Shown piece by piece: positions 1 through 8,418 of a stretch of 37,425 bases of DNA. How positions within the stretch are numbered: position 1 is the first letter of the stretch; each line of letters opens with the position of its first letter. The translations under genes and the position numbers were made by a program. Source of the DNA: an uncultured bacterium. Its GTDB lineage: Bacteria > Desulfobacterota > BSN033 > UBA1163. The DNA is taken from contig CALIBK010000045.1 in the NCBI GenBank assembly GCA_938045955.1, positions 1 to 37,425 of the forward strand, in the 5' to 3' direction. Under the pieces are notes generated by a model, which saw only the letters and a list, made by a program, of their open reading frames with translations, was not told the origin of the DNA and made no database searches.

Positions 1-16
1 CATTGAATCAAATATA

Positions 17-94
17 CTGGATTCCTGCTTCCGCAGGAATGACTACTGCCACCCAATGAATGAAAATGTCATTCCCGTGAAAACGGGAATCCAG
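17..94. repeat. Inverted pair of short dispersed palindromic repeats
   Basis: Two related 27-base units face each other, at 17-43 and 68-94. The second, read on the opposite strand, matches the first except around its loop. Each unit is itself a small hairpin (ATTCCTGC/GCAGGAAT in the first, ATTCCCGT/ACGGGAAT in the second) flanked by CTGG and GAC. This is the layout of REP- or MITE-like intergenic elements that are common in deltaproteobacterial genomes. The rest of 95-299 is AT-rich spacer. It holds only a short inverted repeat (TCGAC/GTCGA, 197-212) and no gene that I can support. Confidence 0.75.
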
Positions 95-299
95 AAGGGG
101 TTTATCTTTAAATAATACTAAGAATCGCTCAATTTGGGTAATAAGAATTTCTCCGGACGATTTAAGAATTCCAGTTCAACAATTTTAGCAAACTTCTCGA
201 CAATATCGTCGAAAATTTAAAAAGCACTCTCAGGGGAATAAAAATCAGACCTTTTCATTTCTCACACGACTGATGGATGACTTAATGGTCGTTTTTTAC

Positions 300-355
300 T
301 TGACAAAGAATTGGGGAATGGAATAAAATGTAGTACATGATACCGCATAGTGGTA
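300..355 (+). promoter_or_regulatory. Promoter of the iclR operon with possible operator
   Basis: TTGACA at 300-305 and TAAAAT at 324-329, 18 bases apart, make a good sigma70-type promoter. The predicted start of transcription falls at or next to the ATG at 337, so the mRNA may have almost no leader. An imperfect palindrome (TACC at 341-344 facing GGTA at 352-355) lies over the start codon region and could be an operator for the IclR protein. The operator is inference only. Confidence 0.6.
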
Positions 356-1188
356 CAAATTTAAAAGAATCGAGGGATTTTATCGAATCCCTCTCCAGGG
401 GCCTTTCACTCTTATCCTCTCTCGCAGAAAGTTCAACTCCTTTATCCCTGACTGAACTCGCTAAACAATTACAATTGAGTAAAAGCACGGTTCAGCGCAT
501 CATTTATACCTTAAAAGCCTTGGGTTATATAGATCGAGAAGATGAGACTAAAAGGTACCGTTTAGGGGCCAGAGCACTCTCTTTCGCTCTTTCCATGGTC
601 AAAAATTTAGAGCTCCGAAGGGTAGCCTACCCCATCCTTCAAAGGACATCCAAGGAGATCGGGGAGACCGTGAACTTAGCAATTCTTGATGGCACGGAAA
701 TCGTGTACGTGGAAAGAATCAAGACTGAACAAATTTTAAATATTAATCTCCAAGTGGGTTCCCGGCTTCCTGCCTATTGTACTTCCATGGGGAAGGCCAT
801 GTTAGCCTTTCTTCCAGAAGAGAGCCTTGAGGGACTTTTAAAAAAGATGAAACTGGTCCCTTATACTCCAAATACCATTACTAACAAAGAGGCCCTGAGG
901 GAGGAACTTAAAAAGGTCCGAGTCCGGGGGTTTGCAACCAACAATGAAGAACTCTCTCTGGGGTTAAGGTCTACCGCTGCCCCGATCAGGGATTATCGAG
1001 GAGAAGTGATTGCTGCGGTGAATATTGCTGTCCCATCCATCCGCATCTCACAAAAACAGTTGGAAACCGTACTGGCCAAGAAGGTTTTGGAAACCGCCCG
1101 TCAAATTTCTTTATCTTTAGGGTACAAGGAGGAAACCGATGAGTTCAGGAAAAATAAACCCATACGAGGTGGCAAGGAAGCAGATTGA
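337..1188 (+). CDS. IclR-family transcriptional regulator
   Basis: This 283-residue protein has the family layout. A winged helix-turn-helix lies at about residues 17-75, with the recognition-helix region LSKSTVQRIIYTLKALGYI. An effector-binding domain of IclR type fills about residues 90-265. IclR proteins usually repress or activate a neighbouring catabolic operon and respond to a pathway metabolite. The gene leads an operon: the dehydrogenase that follows starts 50 bases before this one ends. The start is uncertain. There is no ribosome site before ATG 337, and an in-frame ATG followed at once by TAG sits nine bases upstream, so translation may be leaderless. The last 19 or so residues extend past the usual end of the family and overlap the next gene. 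The family is firm; the effector is unknown. Confidence 0.9.
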   Translation: MIPHSGTNLKESRDFIESLSRGLSLLSSLAESSTPLSLTELAKQLQLSKSTVQRIIYTLKALGYIDREDETKRYRLGARALSFALSMVKNLELRRVAYPILQRTSKEIGETVNLAILDGTEIVYVERIKTEQILNINLQVGSRLPAYCTSMGKAMLAFLPEESLEGLLKKMKLVPYTPNTITNKEALREELKKVRVRGFATNNEELSLGLRSTAAPIRDYRGEVIAAVNIAVPSIRISQKQLETVLAKKVLETARQISLSLGYKEETDEFRKNKPIRGGKEAD

Positions 1189-2392
1189 TATCGCTTCAAA
1201 ATATTTAAACGTGGAATCCGGATTATTAGAAAGATTAAAGCATACGAAAAGGGAAGTGATCGTCCATTTTCCGGTCAAGATGGATAGTGGAGAGGTAAGG
1301 ATCTTTACTGGATATCGAGTTCAACATGACGTCTCCCGTGGGCCAGCAAAAGGGGGGATTCGTTACCATCCGGATGTAGATCTGGACGAGGTGAGGGCTT
1401 TGGCGATGTGGATGACCTGGAAGTCAGCCGTCGTTAACATCCCTTTTGGTGGGGCGAAAGGAGGCGTTCAGTGTAATCCGAAGGAGATGTCTATTCGTGA
1501 ATTAGAGAATATAACAAGAAGGTTTACATGGGAAATCTCCATTATCCTCGGTCCTGAGCAGGATATTCCAGCTCCAGATGTTTATACCAATCCTCAGGTG
1601 ATGGCCTGGATCATGGATACCTTCAGTATCCTGAAAGGTTATTCTGTCCCGGGGGTAGTGACAGGAAAACCCATTGAATTAGGAGGATCATTAGGAAGGT
1701 ATGAGGCAACAGGTCGAGGGGTCGTCATCACATCACTGGAGGCCCTCAAGTATATGAAAAAACCTGTTGAGGGAGCAAAGGTCGTCATTCAGGGATGTGG
1801 AAATGTAGGAGGAATTGCGGCAAAGCATTTCGATCGATTGGGAGCGAAAGTCATTGCCATTAGCGATTCACGAGGAGGCCTTTATAACGAAAACGGGTTA
1901 GATATCAAAAGAATACTGGACTGTAAATCCCAATATCAGTGTCTGATCTGCGAAAAAGAAGAGGAGGAGATCACAAACGAAGAGCTATTGGAATTGGAAT
2001 GCGATATCCTTGTGCCTGCGGCTCTGGAAAATCAGATCACTGAAAAGAATGCCTCACGAATCAGAGCAAAGATTATCGCAGAAGGGGCCAATGGGCCTAC
2101 CACGCCTGAAGCCGATGAGATTTTAAATGATAAGGGAGTCTTTATTATTCCTGATATATTAGCCAACGCAGGAGGGGTTACGGTTTCTTATTTTGAGTGG
2201 GTTCAAAACCTTCAAGAACTCATCTGGAGTGAAGAGGAGGTTCTGGAACGCCTGACCCGGATCATGCAGCGGAGCTTCAGAGAGGTATTAGAGATTTCTC
2301 TTGCCAAAAAGATCCCGATGAGAACCGCAGCTCTGGTTCTTGGAATTGGAAGGGTAGCCGAGGCCATCCGATTGAGAGGGATTTATCCTTAA
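1139..2392 (+). CDS. gdhA: Glu/Leu/Phe/Val dehydrogenase, probably glutamate dehydrogenase
   Basis: The enzyme reversibly deaminates glutamate to 2-oxoglutarate with NAD(P). At 417 residues it has the length of the short hexameric class. The substrate-binding lysines are at K71 (AKGGI) and K95, and the catalytic lysine is K107 in PFGGAKGGV. The Rossmann motif QGCGNVGG lies at 218-225, followed by an aspartate (D243) at the end of the next strand, and the C-terminal motif NAGGVTVSYFEW is present. A strong AAGGAGG site sits six bases before the ATG. It overlaps the regulator gene by 50 bases and precedes an aminotransferase by 24, so it probably recycles the glutamate made by that transaminase. 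A leucine- or valine-specific enzyme cannot be excluded by eye. Confidence 0.9.
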   Translation: MSSGKINPYEVARKQIDIASKYLNVESGLLERLKHTKREVIVHFPVKMDSGEVRIFTGYRVQHDVSRGPAKGGIRYHPDVDLDEVRALAMWMTWKSAVVNIPFGGAKGGVQCNPKEMSIRELENITRRFTWEISIILGPEQDIPAPDVYTNPQVMAWIMDTFSILKGYSVPGVVTGKPIELGGSLGRYEATGRGVVITSLEALKYMKKPVEGAKVVIQGCGNVGGIAAKHFDRLGAKVIAISDSRGGLYNENGLDIKRILDCKSQYQCLICEKEEEEITNEELLELECDILVPAALENQITEKNASRIRAKIIAEGANGPTTPEADEILNDKGVFIIPDILANAGGVTVSYFEWVQNLQELIWSEEEVLERLTRIMQRSFREVLEISLAKKIPMRTAALVLGIGRVAEAIRLRGIYP

Positions 2393-2416
2393 AATTCAAA
2401 ATTCCAAGAGGGCGAC

Positions 2417-3748
2417 ATGGAATATAAGTATCCAAGAGGAAATGTCTTTTATCGAAAATTAGATAGGGTTTATCCCTTAATTCATCGCGGGGAAGGAATC
2501 TATCTCTACGATGAAAAGGGAAAACGATATCTCGATGGCTCAGGAGGAGCCTTGGTCGTCAATATCGGTCATGGCCAAGGGGATATTTTTCAAAAGATAT
2601 TAGACCAGATGGGGCAGGTGGGTTACGTTCATGGCACCCAATTTACCACGAAATCGATCGAAGAATACGGAGAAGCCTTAGGGAGTAAATTACCCTCAGG
2701 GTTAAATAAAATTTATTTTCTTTCCGGAGGCTCTGAATCCGTAGAGGCGGCGATCAAATTCGCAAGGCAATACTTTTATGAATCAGGGGAGCCTCAGAGA
2801 TGGAGGGTGGTTTCGCGCTGGAACAGCTATCATGGGAATACCCTTGGGGCTCTTTCATTGACAGGTAGAGCCGGAGCAAGGAGACCCTATCTTCCCCTCC
2901 TCCTTCCTTTTCCCCATATTCCTCCTCCTTATTGTTATCGATGTCCATTCGAAATGGTGTATCCTTCCTGTGGATTGGAATGTGCGAAGGTCCTTGAAAA
3001 GTTGATCCAGATGGAAGGACCAGAAACCATCTCTGCACTCATCGTTGAACCGGTGGGCGGAGCGACTATAGGAGCTCTTGTTCCTCCCGAAGGCTATCTC
3101 CAGAAGCTTCAAGAAATCTGTAAACGCTATGGGATTCTATTCATCGCAGATGAGGTCATGTCGGGAATGGGAAGGACCGGGAAGTGGTTTGCTGTGGAAC
3201 ACTGGAACGTTACCCCGGATATCATGGTATTAGGAAAAGGGATGAGTGGAGGGTACTTTCCCCTTTCCGCTATGATTACCAGAGGAGAATTTGTGGACCG
3301 ACTCCAGAAGAAAGGAACGAATTTTGTGCATGGTCATACCTTTTCACACCATCCCGTTGCCTGCGCAGTAGGAATGGCTGTTCTGAAATTCTTCGACGAA
3401 AAGAGATTGGTCGAAACCTGTGTGGAGAAGGGGAGGTATCTTCTCCGGAGGCTTGAGGAGTTGAGGGAATTTCCATTTGTAGGGGATGTGAGGGGAAAGG
3501 GATTGATGACAGCTATCGAATTTGTAAAAGACCAGAAGACGAAAGAACCCTTTCCGAGAAGAGAACGATTTACAGAAAGGGTGGTGGATCTGGCTTTTGA
3601 GAATGGGCTGGTCCTCTATCCCGGAACTGGATTTGTCGACGGAGTGAATGGGGATATGGTCATGATTGGTCCCCCCTTAATCATTGAAGAGAACCAGATC
3701 GATGAGCTTATTGGCCTCTTAAAGAAGACTTTTTTGGAGTTGGGTTAA
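2417..3748 (+). CDS. Class III (omega/beta-amino acid type) aminotransferase
   Basis: This is a PLP-dependent aminotransferase of fold type I, class III, at 443 residues the normal family length. The Schiff-base lysine is K274 in VLGKGMSGGYFP. The aspartate contacting the PLP ring nitrogen is D245 in ADEVMSGMGRTG, and the aromatic Y138-H139 pair precedes G140. Class III enzymes act on omega-, beta- or branched amino acids, or on acetylornithine. Between a glutamate dehydrogenase and an amino acid importer, with a BKACE gene at the end of the operon, a beta- or omega-amino acid donor with 2-oxoglutarate as acceptor is most likely. Four cysteines (C173, C176, C185, C189) form a compact cluster of unknown role. 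The exact substrate cannot be read from sequence. Confidence 0.88.
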   Translation: MEYKYPRGNVFYRKLDRVYPLIHRGEGIYLYDEKGKRYLDGSGGALVVNIGHGQGDIFQKILDQMGQVGYVHGTQFTTKSIEEYGEALGSKLPSGLNKIYFLSGGSESVEAAIKFARQYFYESGEPQRWRVVSRWNSYHGNTLGALSLTGRAGARRPYLPLLLPFPHIPPPYCYRCPFEMVYPSCGLECAKVLEKLIQMEGPETISALIVEPVGGATIGALVPPEGYLQKLQEICKRYGILFIADEVMSGMGRTGKWFAVEHWNVTPDIMVLGKGMSGGYFPLSAMITRGEFVDRLQKKGTNFVHGHTFSHHPVACAVGMAVLKFFDEKRLVETCVEKGRYLLRRLEELREFPFVGDVRGKGLMTAIEFVKDQKTKEPFPRRERFTERVVDLAFENGLVLYPGTGFVDGVNGDMVMIGPPLIIEENQIDELIGLLKKTFLELG

Positions 3749-3895
3749 GCAGGATCAAAGAGATTTTTAAAGAAGAAAAAATTTCGAAGAGAAGGAGGTG
3801 AGGAACTGTGGATTGAGAAGGATTGGAGAGCTCGATCGAGGGGAACACACAGGTCATGAGAGTTTAAAAAATTTTTTTCAAAGGAGGATAGAAAG

Positions 3896-5077
3896 ATGGG
3901 ACGGATAGTTGGTTCTGTATTATTAGCAGTGATTTTATCTATGACTTCGTGGGCTTTGGCCCAGGATACCATTAAGATTGGCGTGGTAGGTCCTCGAACA
4001 GGTCCAGCGGCTGCAACGGGAAAGGCTTTTGAAGAAGGGATTGCCATTGCCCTGGATCATATCAATGCTAAAGGAGGGGTACTGGGAAAGAAGCTGGAGG
4101 TCGTTTTTGAAGATACAGGCGGGGTTCCAGAAAAAGCGGCATCCGCTTTTGAAAAATTAGCCACGAGAGACAAGGTTCCAATCGTCGTGGGAGAGAGTCA
4201 TTCTTCCTCGGCTTTGGCGGAAATTGAAGTAGCGAATCGCTATAAGGTTCCCTTTATTATCTGTGAAGCTTGGCATGATGATATTACCAAGAAAAATTAT
4301 AGATGGGTCTTTCGAGCGGGGCCTGTCAATAGTGGAGTCGTAGACTTCTATATCGCCCCATTTGTTAAGGAGAATGGGTTTAAGAAAGTGGCCATCGTCA
4401 GAGAAAACTCTGATTGGGGAGCGGGCATTGCAGAACGGACGGAATACAATATGAAAAACTTCGGCCTCCCCTTTGTGACTTTAAAGGTGGAACGGGAAAG
4501 TAAAGATTTCTATACGGAGTTGACGAAATTGAAGGGAGAGAATCCAGATATCATTCTCGCCTATATCTATGGGACAGGTCTCCATTTCTTTGTGGCCCAG
4601 GCTAACGAAGTGGGACTAAGCCCCAAAAGCCTTATATTGGACGGGGCTGGACCTCCAAGCCTCTGGGATAGCTTCTGGAAAAATGTGGGAAAGGCCGGGG
4701 ATTTAGAACTCTTTATATCGAGTATGCATGAAAAGGTTCACCTCACTCCAACGAGCCGGAAGTTTTGGGAGGATTATAAGAAAAAATTTGGAAAGGACCC
4801 ATCCGATTATAAGACAAGATCCATCTACAATGTCGTCTTAATCGCGGCGGATGCGATTAATAGAGCAAAATCTACGAACAATGAGGCTATCGTAGAGGCC
4901 CTGGAGAAAACCAATCTCGAGGTTACCACCGGGATCGTTAAATTTGGTCTAAAACAGGGAAGCTATGAATATCATCAATGGATGCCACCCATGCTTGTCG
5001 TTCAGTGGCAGGATCAGAAACAGGTCGTCGTTTTTCCAAAAGAGGCGGCTACAGGAGAATTAAAGAGAGGAAGGTAA
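3896..5077 (+). CDS. livK: Branched-chain amino acid-type ABC substrate-binding protein
   Basis: This is a periplasmic binding protein of the LivK family (type I periplasmic fold), 393 residues. The first 22 residues form a signal peptide (basic start, hydrophobic core, cleavage after ALA before Q23). The mature protein opens with the family motif IKIGVVGPRTGPAAATGKAF and continues with NAKGGVLGKKLEVVFED. It is the receptor for the permease and ATPase genes that follow. A strong AAAGGAGG lies nine bases before the ATG. The 147-base gap before it has no clear promoter. Binding proteins of this family take branched-chain and other amino acids, amides, urea or aromatic acids, so the ligand is open. 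The operon points to an amino acid feeding the aminotransferase. Confidence 0.9.
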   Translation: MGRIVGSVLLAVILSMTSWALAQDTIKIGVVGPRTGPAAATGKAFEEGIAIALDHINAKGGVLGKKLEVVFEDTGGVPEKAASAFEKLATRDKVPIVVGESHSSSALAEIEVANRYKVPFIICEAWHDDITKKNYRWVFRAGPVNSGVVDFYIAPFVKENGFKKVAIVRENSDWGAGIAERTEYNMKNFGLPFVTLKVERESKDFYTELTKLKGENPDIILAYIYGTGLHFFVAQANEVGLSPKSLILDGAGPPSLWDSFWKNVGKAGDLELFISSMHEKVHLTPTSRKFWEDYKKKFGKDPSDYKTRSIYNVVLIAADAINRAKSTNNEAIVEALEKTNLEVTTGIVKFGLKQGSYEYHQWMPPMLVVQWQDQKQVVVFPKEAATGELKRGR

Positions 5078-5089
5078 ATCGAAACCTCA

Positions 5090-5135
5090 CCCCACCCTAT
5101 TCCTCTCAGATTGATCGGGAGGAAAAAGGGTGGGG
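5090..5135 (+). other. Intercistronic hairpin between receptor and permease genes
   Basis: CCCCACCCT (5090-5098) pairs perfectly with AGGGTGGGG (5127-5135). Inside, TTCCTC pairs with GAGGAA, so the mRNA can form a long stem. There is no run of T after it, so it is not a classic terminator. Hairpins at this place commonly protect the upstream receptor message from 3' decay and raise its level over the permease. That role is inferred. Confidence 0.65.
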
Positions 5136-5149
5136 GCGACAGGTGAAGG

Positions 5150-6010
5150 ATGGCTGAATTCTTGATGTATTTCACCAATGGATTGGTGATAGGAGTGATT
5201 AATGCGATCTCTGCGATTGGGGTTTCTTTGATTGTGGGGATCATGAGGGTCATTAATTTCGCCCATGGAGAACTCTATATCTTTGCCGGATATTTCAGTT
5301 ATCATTTAAGCCTAACCTTCGGGCTCTCGCCCATTCTGGCAATGCCCCTTTCCGTCTTTTTTATCTTTCTTATTGGAATATTGATGGAAAGATTATTAAT
5401 CCGTCCAACCTATGGAGACGAGATGTATTCCTTAATCATTACCTTTGTCCTCTCCATCGTCCTTCAAAATAGCGCCCTTCTGATCTTTGGACCCTATCCC
5501 AATAAACCCCCAGCCCTTATCAGCGGATCTACTCAGATTTTCGGCCTTTTCCATTATGGGAACCAGAGGCTCCTTTCCTTCGGCATCTCCATCGGCATCC
5601 TCCTTTTTGTTTTCTATCTTATTAAGAAGACCTGGTTCGGGAAGAGTGTCAGGGCCATTTCTCAGGATAGGGAAATGGCCTCCTTGATGGGGATCGATCA
5701 TTGGAGGATCAATATGATTTCCTTTGGTTTAGGTGCTGCTCTGGCCGGATCTGCAGGGGTGATTATCGCCCCCATCTTCCCGGTTACCCCCACGGGGAGT
5801 TCGGCCATCAGTTTAACGGCCTTCGTGGTGGTTGTTTTAGGAGGTATGGGGTCACTCAAGGGATGCGTGGTGGGAGGTTTGATTCTGGGAATTCTGGAAA
5901 ATCTGGGGGCAGCCTATGTTTCAACCATGTATCGCCATATCTTTGCATTTATCATTTTAATTCTTGTTCTTGTCTTTAGACCCTGGGGATTATTCGGACA
6001 AAAGACATGA
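5150..6010 (+). CDS. livH: Branched-chain amino acid-type ABC permease LivH
   Basis: This 286-residue polytopic membrane protein is the first of the two permease subunits. It carries the LivH hallmarks GIMRVINFAHGELYIFAGYFSYH near residues 25-48 and the cytoplasmic loop GKSVRAISQDREMASLMGI, which contacts the ATPase. VVVLGGMGSLKG follows towards the C-terminus. Some eight hydrophobic segments can be seen. It follows the receptor gene after the hairpin spacer and precedes livM by 41 bases. It forms the inner-membrane channel with LivM. Confidence 0.92.
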   Translation: MAEFLMYFTNGLVIGVINAISAIGVSLIVGIMRVINFAHGELYIFAGYFSYHLSLTFGLSPILAMPLSVFFIFLIGILMERLLIRPTYGDEMYSLIITFVLSIVLQNSALLIFGPYPNKPPALISGSTQIFGLFHYGNQRLLSFGISIGILLFVFYLIKKTWFGKSVRAISQDREMASLMGIDHWRINMISFGLGAALAGSAGVIIAPIFPVTPTGSSAISLTAFVVVVLGGMGSLKGCVVGGLILGILENLGAAYVSTMYRHIFAFIILILVLVFRPWGLFGQKT

Positions 6011-6051
6011 AGAAGGAGCATCGCTGAAAGAATGCCTCTCTTAGGGTAAAG

Positions 6052-6969
6052 ATGATGAAAACCTGGATATCCCTTCCATTGATCTTTCTTCTTATTTTTC
6101 TTCCCTTTTTTCTATCTCAATATTGGCTCCATGTGATGATTATCAGTCTATTCTATGTGATGATGGCCTCCTCATGGAATTTGATTGCAGGATACACGGG
6201 TCAGATCTCCTTTGCCCATGCAGCTTTTGCCGGGGTCGGAGCCTATGTTTCAGGAATGCTCGCAGTGAATATAGGAATTCCTCCTTGGCTGGGGATTTTC
6301 GTGGGGACCTTCGTAGCCAGCCTTTTAGGTGTGGGATTGGGTTATCTTTGCATTCGGATGGGAGGAATTTATCTTTCTTTAACCACTTTAGGCTTTTCAG
6401 AAATTTTAAGAATTATTATAACCAACGAAGACCGATGGACTCGTGGAACTATGGGACTTCAGATTCCTGGGTTTTTCACCGAGTATTCTAAGATGAGTTA
6501 TTATTTTCTTTTTCTAATAGTCTCAGCCGTCTTCCTTTTTATTCTTTATCGACTCATCCATTCAGAGATGGGACTCAGCTTCCGCGCCGTATTAAATGAT
6601 GAATTGGCCGCTGCTTCTTCAGGAATCGATACCATCCGGGTCCGAATCCTGGCCTTTACCATCTCCAGTGCAATGGCCGGAATGGCGGGTGGACTTTATG
6701 GCCATTATCTGATGTTGATTACCCCGGATATTCCTTCCCTTGGACAGATGTTTTTGGTTCTCGCTATGGCAGTCATAGGCGGAATGGGAAGTTTTATAGG
6801 TCCTATCCTTGGGGCCTTTGTTTTGGAAGTTCTTTCAGAATATATTCGAATCTATGGGGAGTATCATGTCCTTCTATTCGGATTGGTTGCTTTGGGAGTG
6901 GCTCGATTTGCCCCTGAAGGAATGGTTGGAGTAATTAAGAAGAGATGGAAGGTGAAGGAGAGTCCATGA
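6052..6969 (+). CDS. livM: Branched-chain amino acid-type ABC permease LivM
   Basis: The second permease subunit has 305 residues. The family motif NLIAGYTGQISFAHAAFAGVGAY lies near residues 43-65. The coupling-loop segment GLSFRAVLNDELAAASSGID and the late motif AVIGGMGSFIGPILGAFVLE follow. Two ATG codons stand in tandem at the start; the first is used here. The stop overlaps the ATG of livG (ATGA), giving translational coupling. It is shorter at the N-terminus than enterobacterial LivM, which is normal for this branch of the family. Confidence 0.92.
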   Translation: MMKTWISLPLIFLLIFLPFFLSQYWLHVMIISLFYVMMASSWNLIAGYTGQISFAHAAFAGVGAYVSGMLAVNIGIPPWLGIFVGTFVASLLGVGLGYLCIRMGGIYLSLTTLGFSEILRIIITNEDRWTRGTMGLQIPGFFTEYSKMSYYFLFLIVSAVFLFILYRLIHSEMGLSFRAVLNDELAAASSGIDTIRVRILAFTISSAMAGMAGGLYGHYLMLITPDIPSLGQMFLVLAMAVIGGMGSFIGPILGAFVLEVLSEYIRIYGEYHVLLFGLVALGVARFAPEGMVGVIKKRWKVKESP

Positions 6970-7703
6970 GTCGAAGAATCCTTGAGGGGAAAGGGGTGGC
7001 TAAATCCTTTGGAGGGTTGATGGCCCTCCGACAGATCGATTTTGTCCTCGAAGAGGGAGAAATCGTTGGGCTGATCGGTCCCAATGGGGCCGGGAAAACT
7101 ACCCTTTTCAATGTGGTCAGTGGGGTGTACCCCCCAGACCGGGGAGAGCTCTTTTTCGATGGGAGATTGATTTCATCGTTAAAGCCATATCAAATCTGTC
7201 GACTTGGCATAGGAAGAACGTTTCAAATTGTCCGACCTTTTTTGAAAATGACCTGTCTCGAAAATATCCTGATCAGTCTGATCGGGAGAGGGGAGAGAGG
7301 TAAAACCCTCGAGGAGAAAAAGAAGGAGGCACGGGAGTTTCTGGAATTTGTGGGTTTGAGGAATCGGGAGAACAGTTTGGCTAAGGATCTCACGCTAATA
7401 GAAAAGAAGAGATTGGAGGTGGCAAGGGCTTTAGCGACCAAACCCAAACTCCTTCTTCTGGACGAAGTTTTGGCCGGTCTCAATCCTTCAGAGATCCTGC
7501 AGGCCCTTGAATTGATCCATGTGATTCGAACCCAGATGAAAATCACCATCTTCTGGATCGAACATGTAATGGGTGCCATCATGAAAGCTTCGGATCGAAT
7601 CATTGTTTTAGATCAGGGTGAGAAGATTAAAGAAGGGAAACCAGAAGAGATTGTATCTGATCCCCGTGTGATCGAAGCCTATTTAGGAGAATCGAATGCT
7701 TGA
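6966..7703 (+). CDS. livG: Branched-chain amino acid-type ABC ATPase LivG
   Basis: One of two ATPase subunits. Starting at ATG 6966, it has 245 residues, with Walker A GPNGAGKTT at about 38-46 and Walker B LLLLDE. The LivG-type C-terminal tail EGKPEEIVSDPRVIEAYLG is present. I prefer 6966 to an upstream ATG at 6945, because GAAGGAG sits five bases before 6966 and its ATG overlaps the livM stop. The ABC signature is degenerate: LTLIEKKRLEVARAL stands where LSYGEQRRLEIARAL is usual. It overlaps livF by eight bases. Confidence 0.92.
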   Translation: MSRRILEGKGVAKSFGGLMALRQIDFVLEEGEIVGLIGPNGAGKTTLFNVVSGVYPPDRGELFFDGRLISSLKPYQICRLGIGRTFQIVRPFLKMTCLENILISLIGRGERGKTLEEKKKEAREFLEFVGLRNRENSLAKDLTLIEKKRLEVARALATKPKLLLLDEVLAGLNPSEILQALELIHVIRTQMKITIFWIEHVMGAIMKASDRIIVLDQGEKIKEGKPEEIVSDPRVIEAYLGESNA

Positions 7704-8400
7704 AATCAAAGCGATCGATGTCTTTCGAGGAGAGGCTCAAATTCTCTGGAATCTCCAGATGAAAGTGGAGAAAGGAGAAGTCGTTACGGTATTAGGAGCA
7801 AATGGTGCAGGAAAGACCACCTTGGTCGAATCCATTCTGGGGATTCACCATCCTAAAAAAGGAGAGATTCTTTTTATGGATGAGGAGATTTCACAAAAGC
7901 CCCCCTATTTGATTACCCAGATGGGGATTTCATGTGTTCCCGAGGGAAGGAGAATTTTTAAAGAGATGACGGTTTATGAGAATTTAGAAATGGGAGCCTA
8001 TCCTGCCAAAGCGCGTCCATTACTGAAGACAACACAAGACTGGGTTTTTTCCCTTTTCCCGATATTAAAGGAGAGAAGAAATCAGATTGCCGGAACCCTC
8101 AGTGGGGGAGAGCAGCAAATGCTTGCCATTGGTCGGGCTTTAATGTCAAGACCTATGCTCCTGCTTCTCGATGAGCTTTCCCTTGGCCTTTCACCTAAAA
8201 TCACGAAAGGGATCTATGGAACGATTCGGAAGCTTCATCAAGAGGGAGTGACAATGCTCTTAATTGAACAGAATGCGACGATGGCTCTCCTTCATAGCCA
8301 ACGGGGGTATATTCTTGAAACAGGAAGAATCGCTCTTCAGGGATCCTCCCAGGAACTCTTAGGGAATGAGCACATTCGAAAGGCTTATTTAGGGATGTAG
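7696..8400 (+). CDS. livF: Branched-chain amino acid-type ABC ATPase LivF
   Basis: The second ATPase subunit has 234 residues, the usual length. Walker A is GANGAGKTT at about 34-42, the signature LSGGEQQMLAIGRAL is intact, and Walker B is LLLLDE. The LivF motif CVPEGRRIFKEMTVYENLEMG is clear. It starts inside the end of livG. With LivG it powers uptake through LivH and LivM. Because LivG has a weak signature, one composite ATP site may be less active, though this is speculation. Confidence 0.93.
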   Translation: MLEIKAIDVFRGEAQILWNLQMKVEKGEVVTVLGANGAGKTTLVESILGIHHPKKGEILFMDEEISQKPPYLITQMGISCVPEGRRIFKEMTVYENLEMGAYPAKARPLLKTTQDWVFSLFPILKERRNQIAGTLSGGEQQMLAIGRALMSRPMLLLLDELSLGLSPKITKGIYGTIRKLHQEGVTMLLIEQNATMALLHSQRGYILETGRIALQGSSQELLGNEHIRKAYLGM

Positions 8401-8418
8401 GGAGAAAAGGGACCAGGA

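Noticed and set aside
2754-3112. Long antisense frames within the aminotransferase gene
   Set aside because: Shadow frames on the opposite strand, with no ribosome site or recognisable motif.
3791-3907. Perfect AAGGAGGTGA ribosome site upstream of livK, followed by a GTG frame of 36 codons or a GTG-GAT-TGA mini-ORF
   Set aside because: The frame starting inside the site has no suitable spacing and its product looks random; the mini-ORF encodes two residues. Left as a curiosity.
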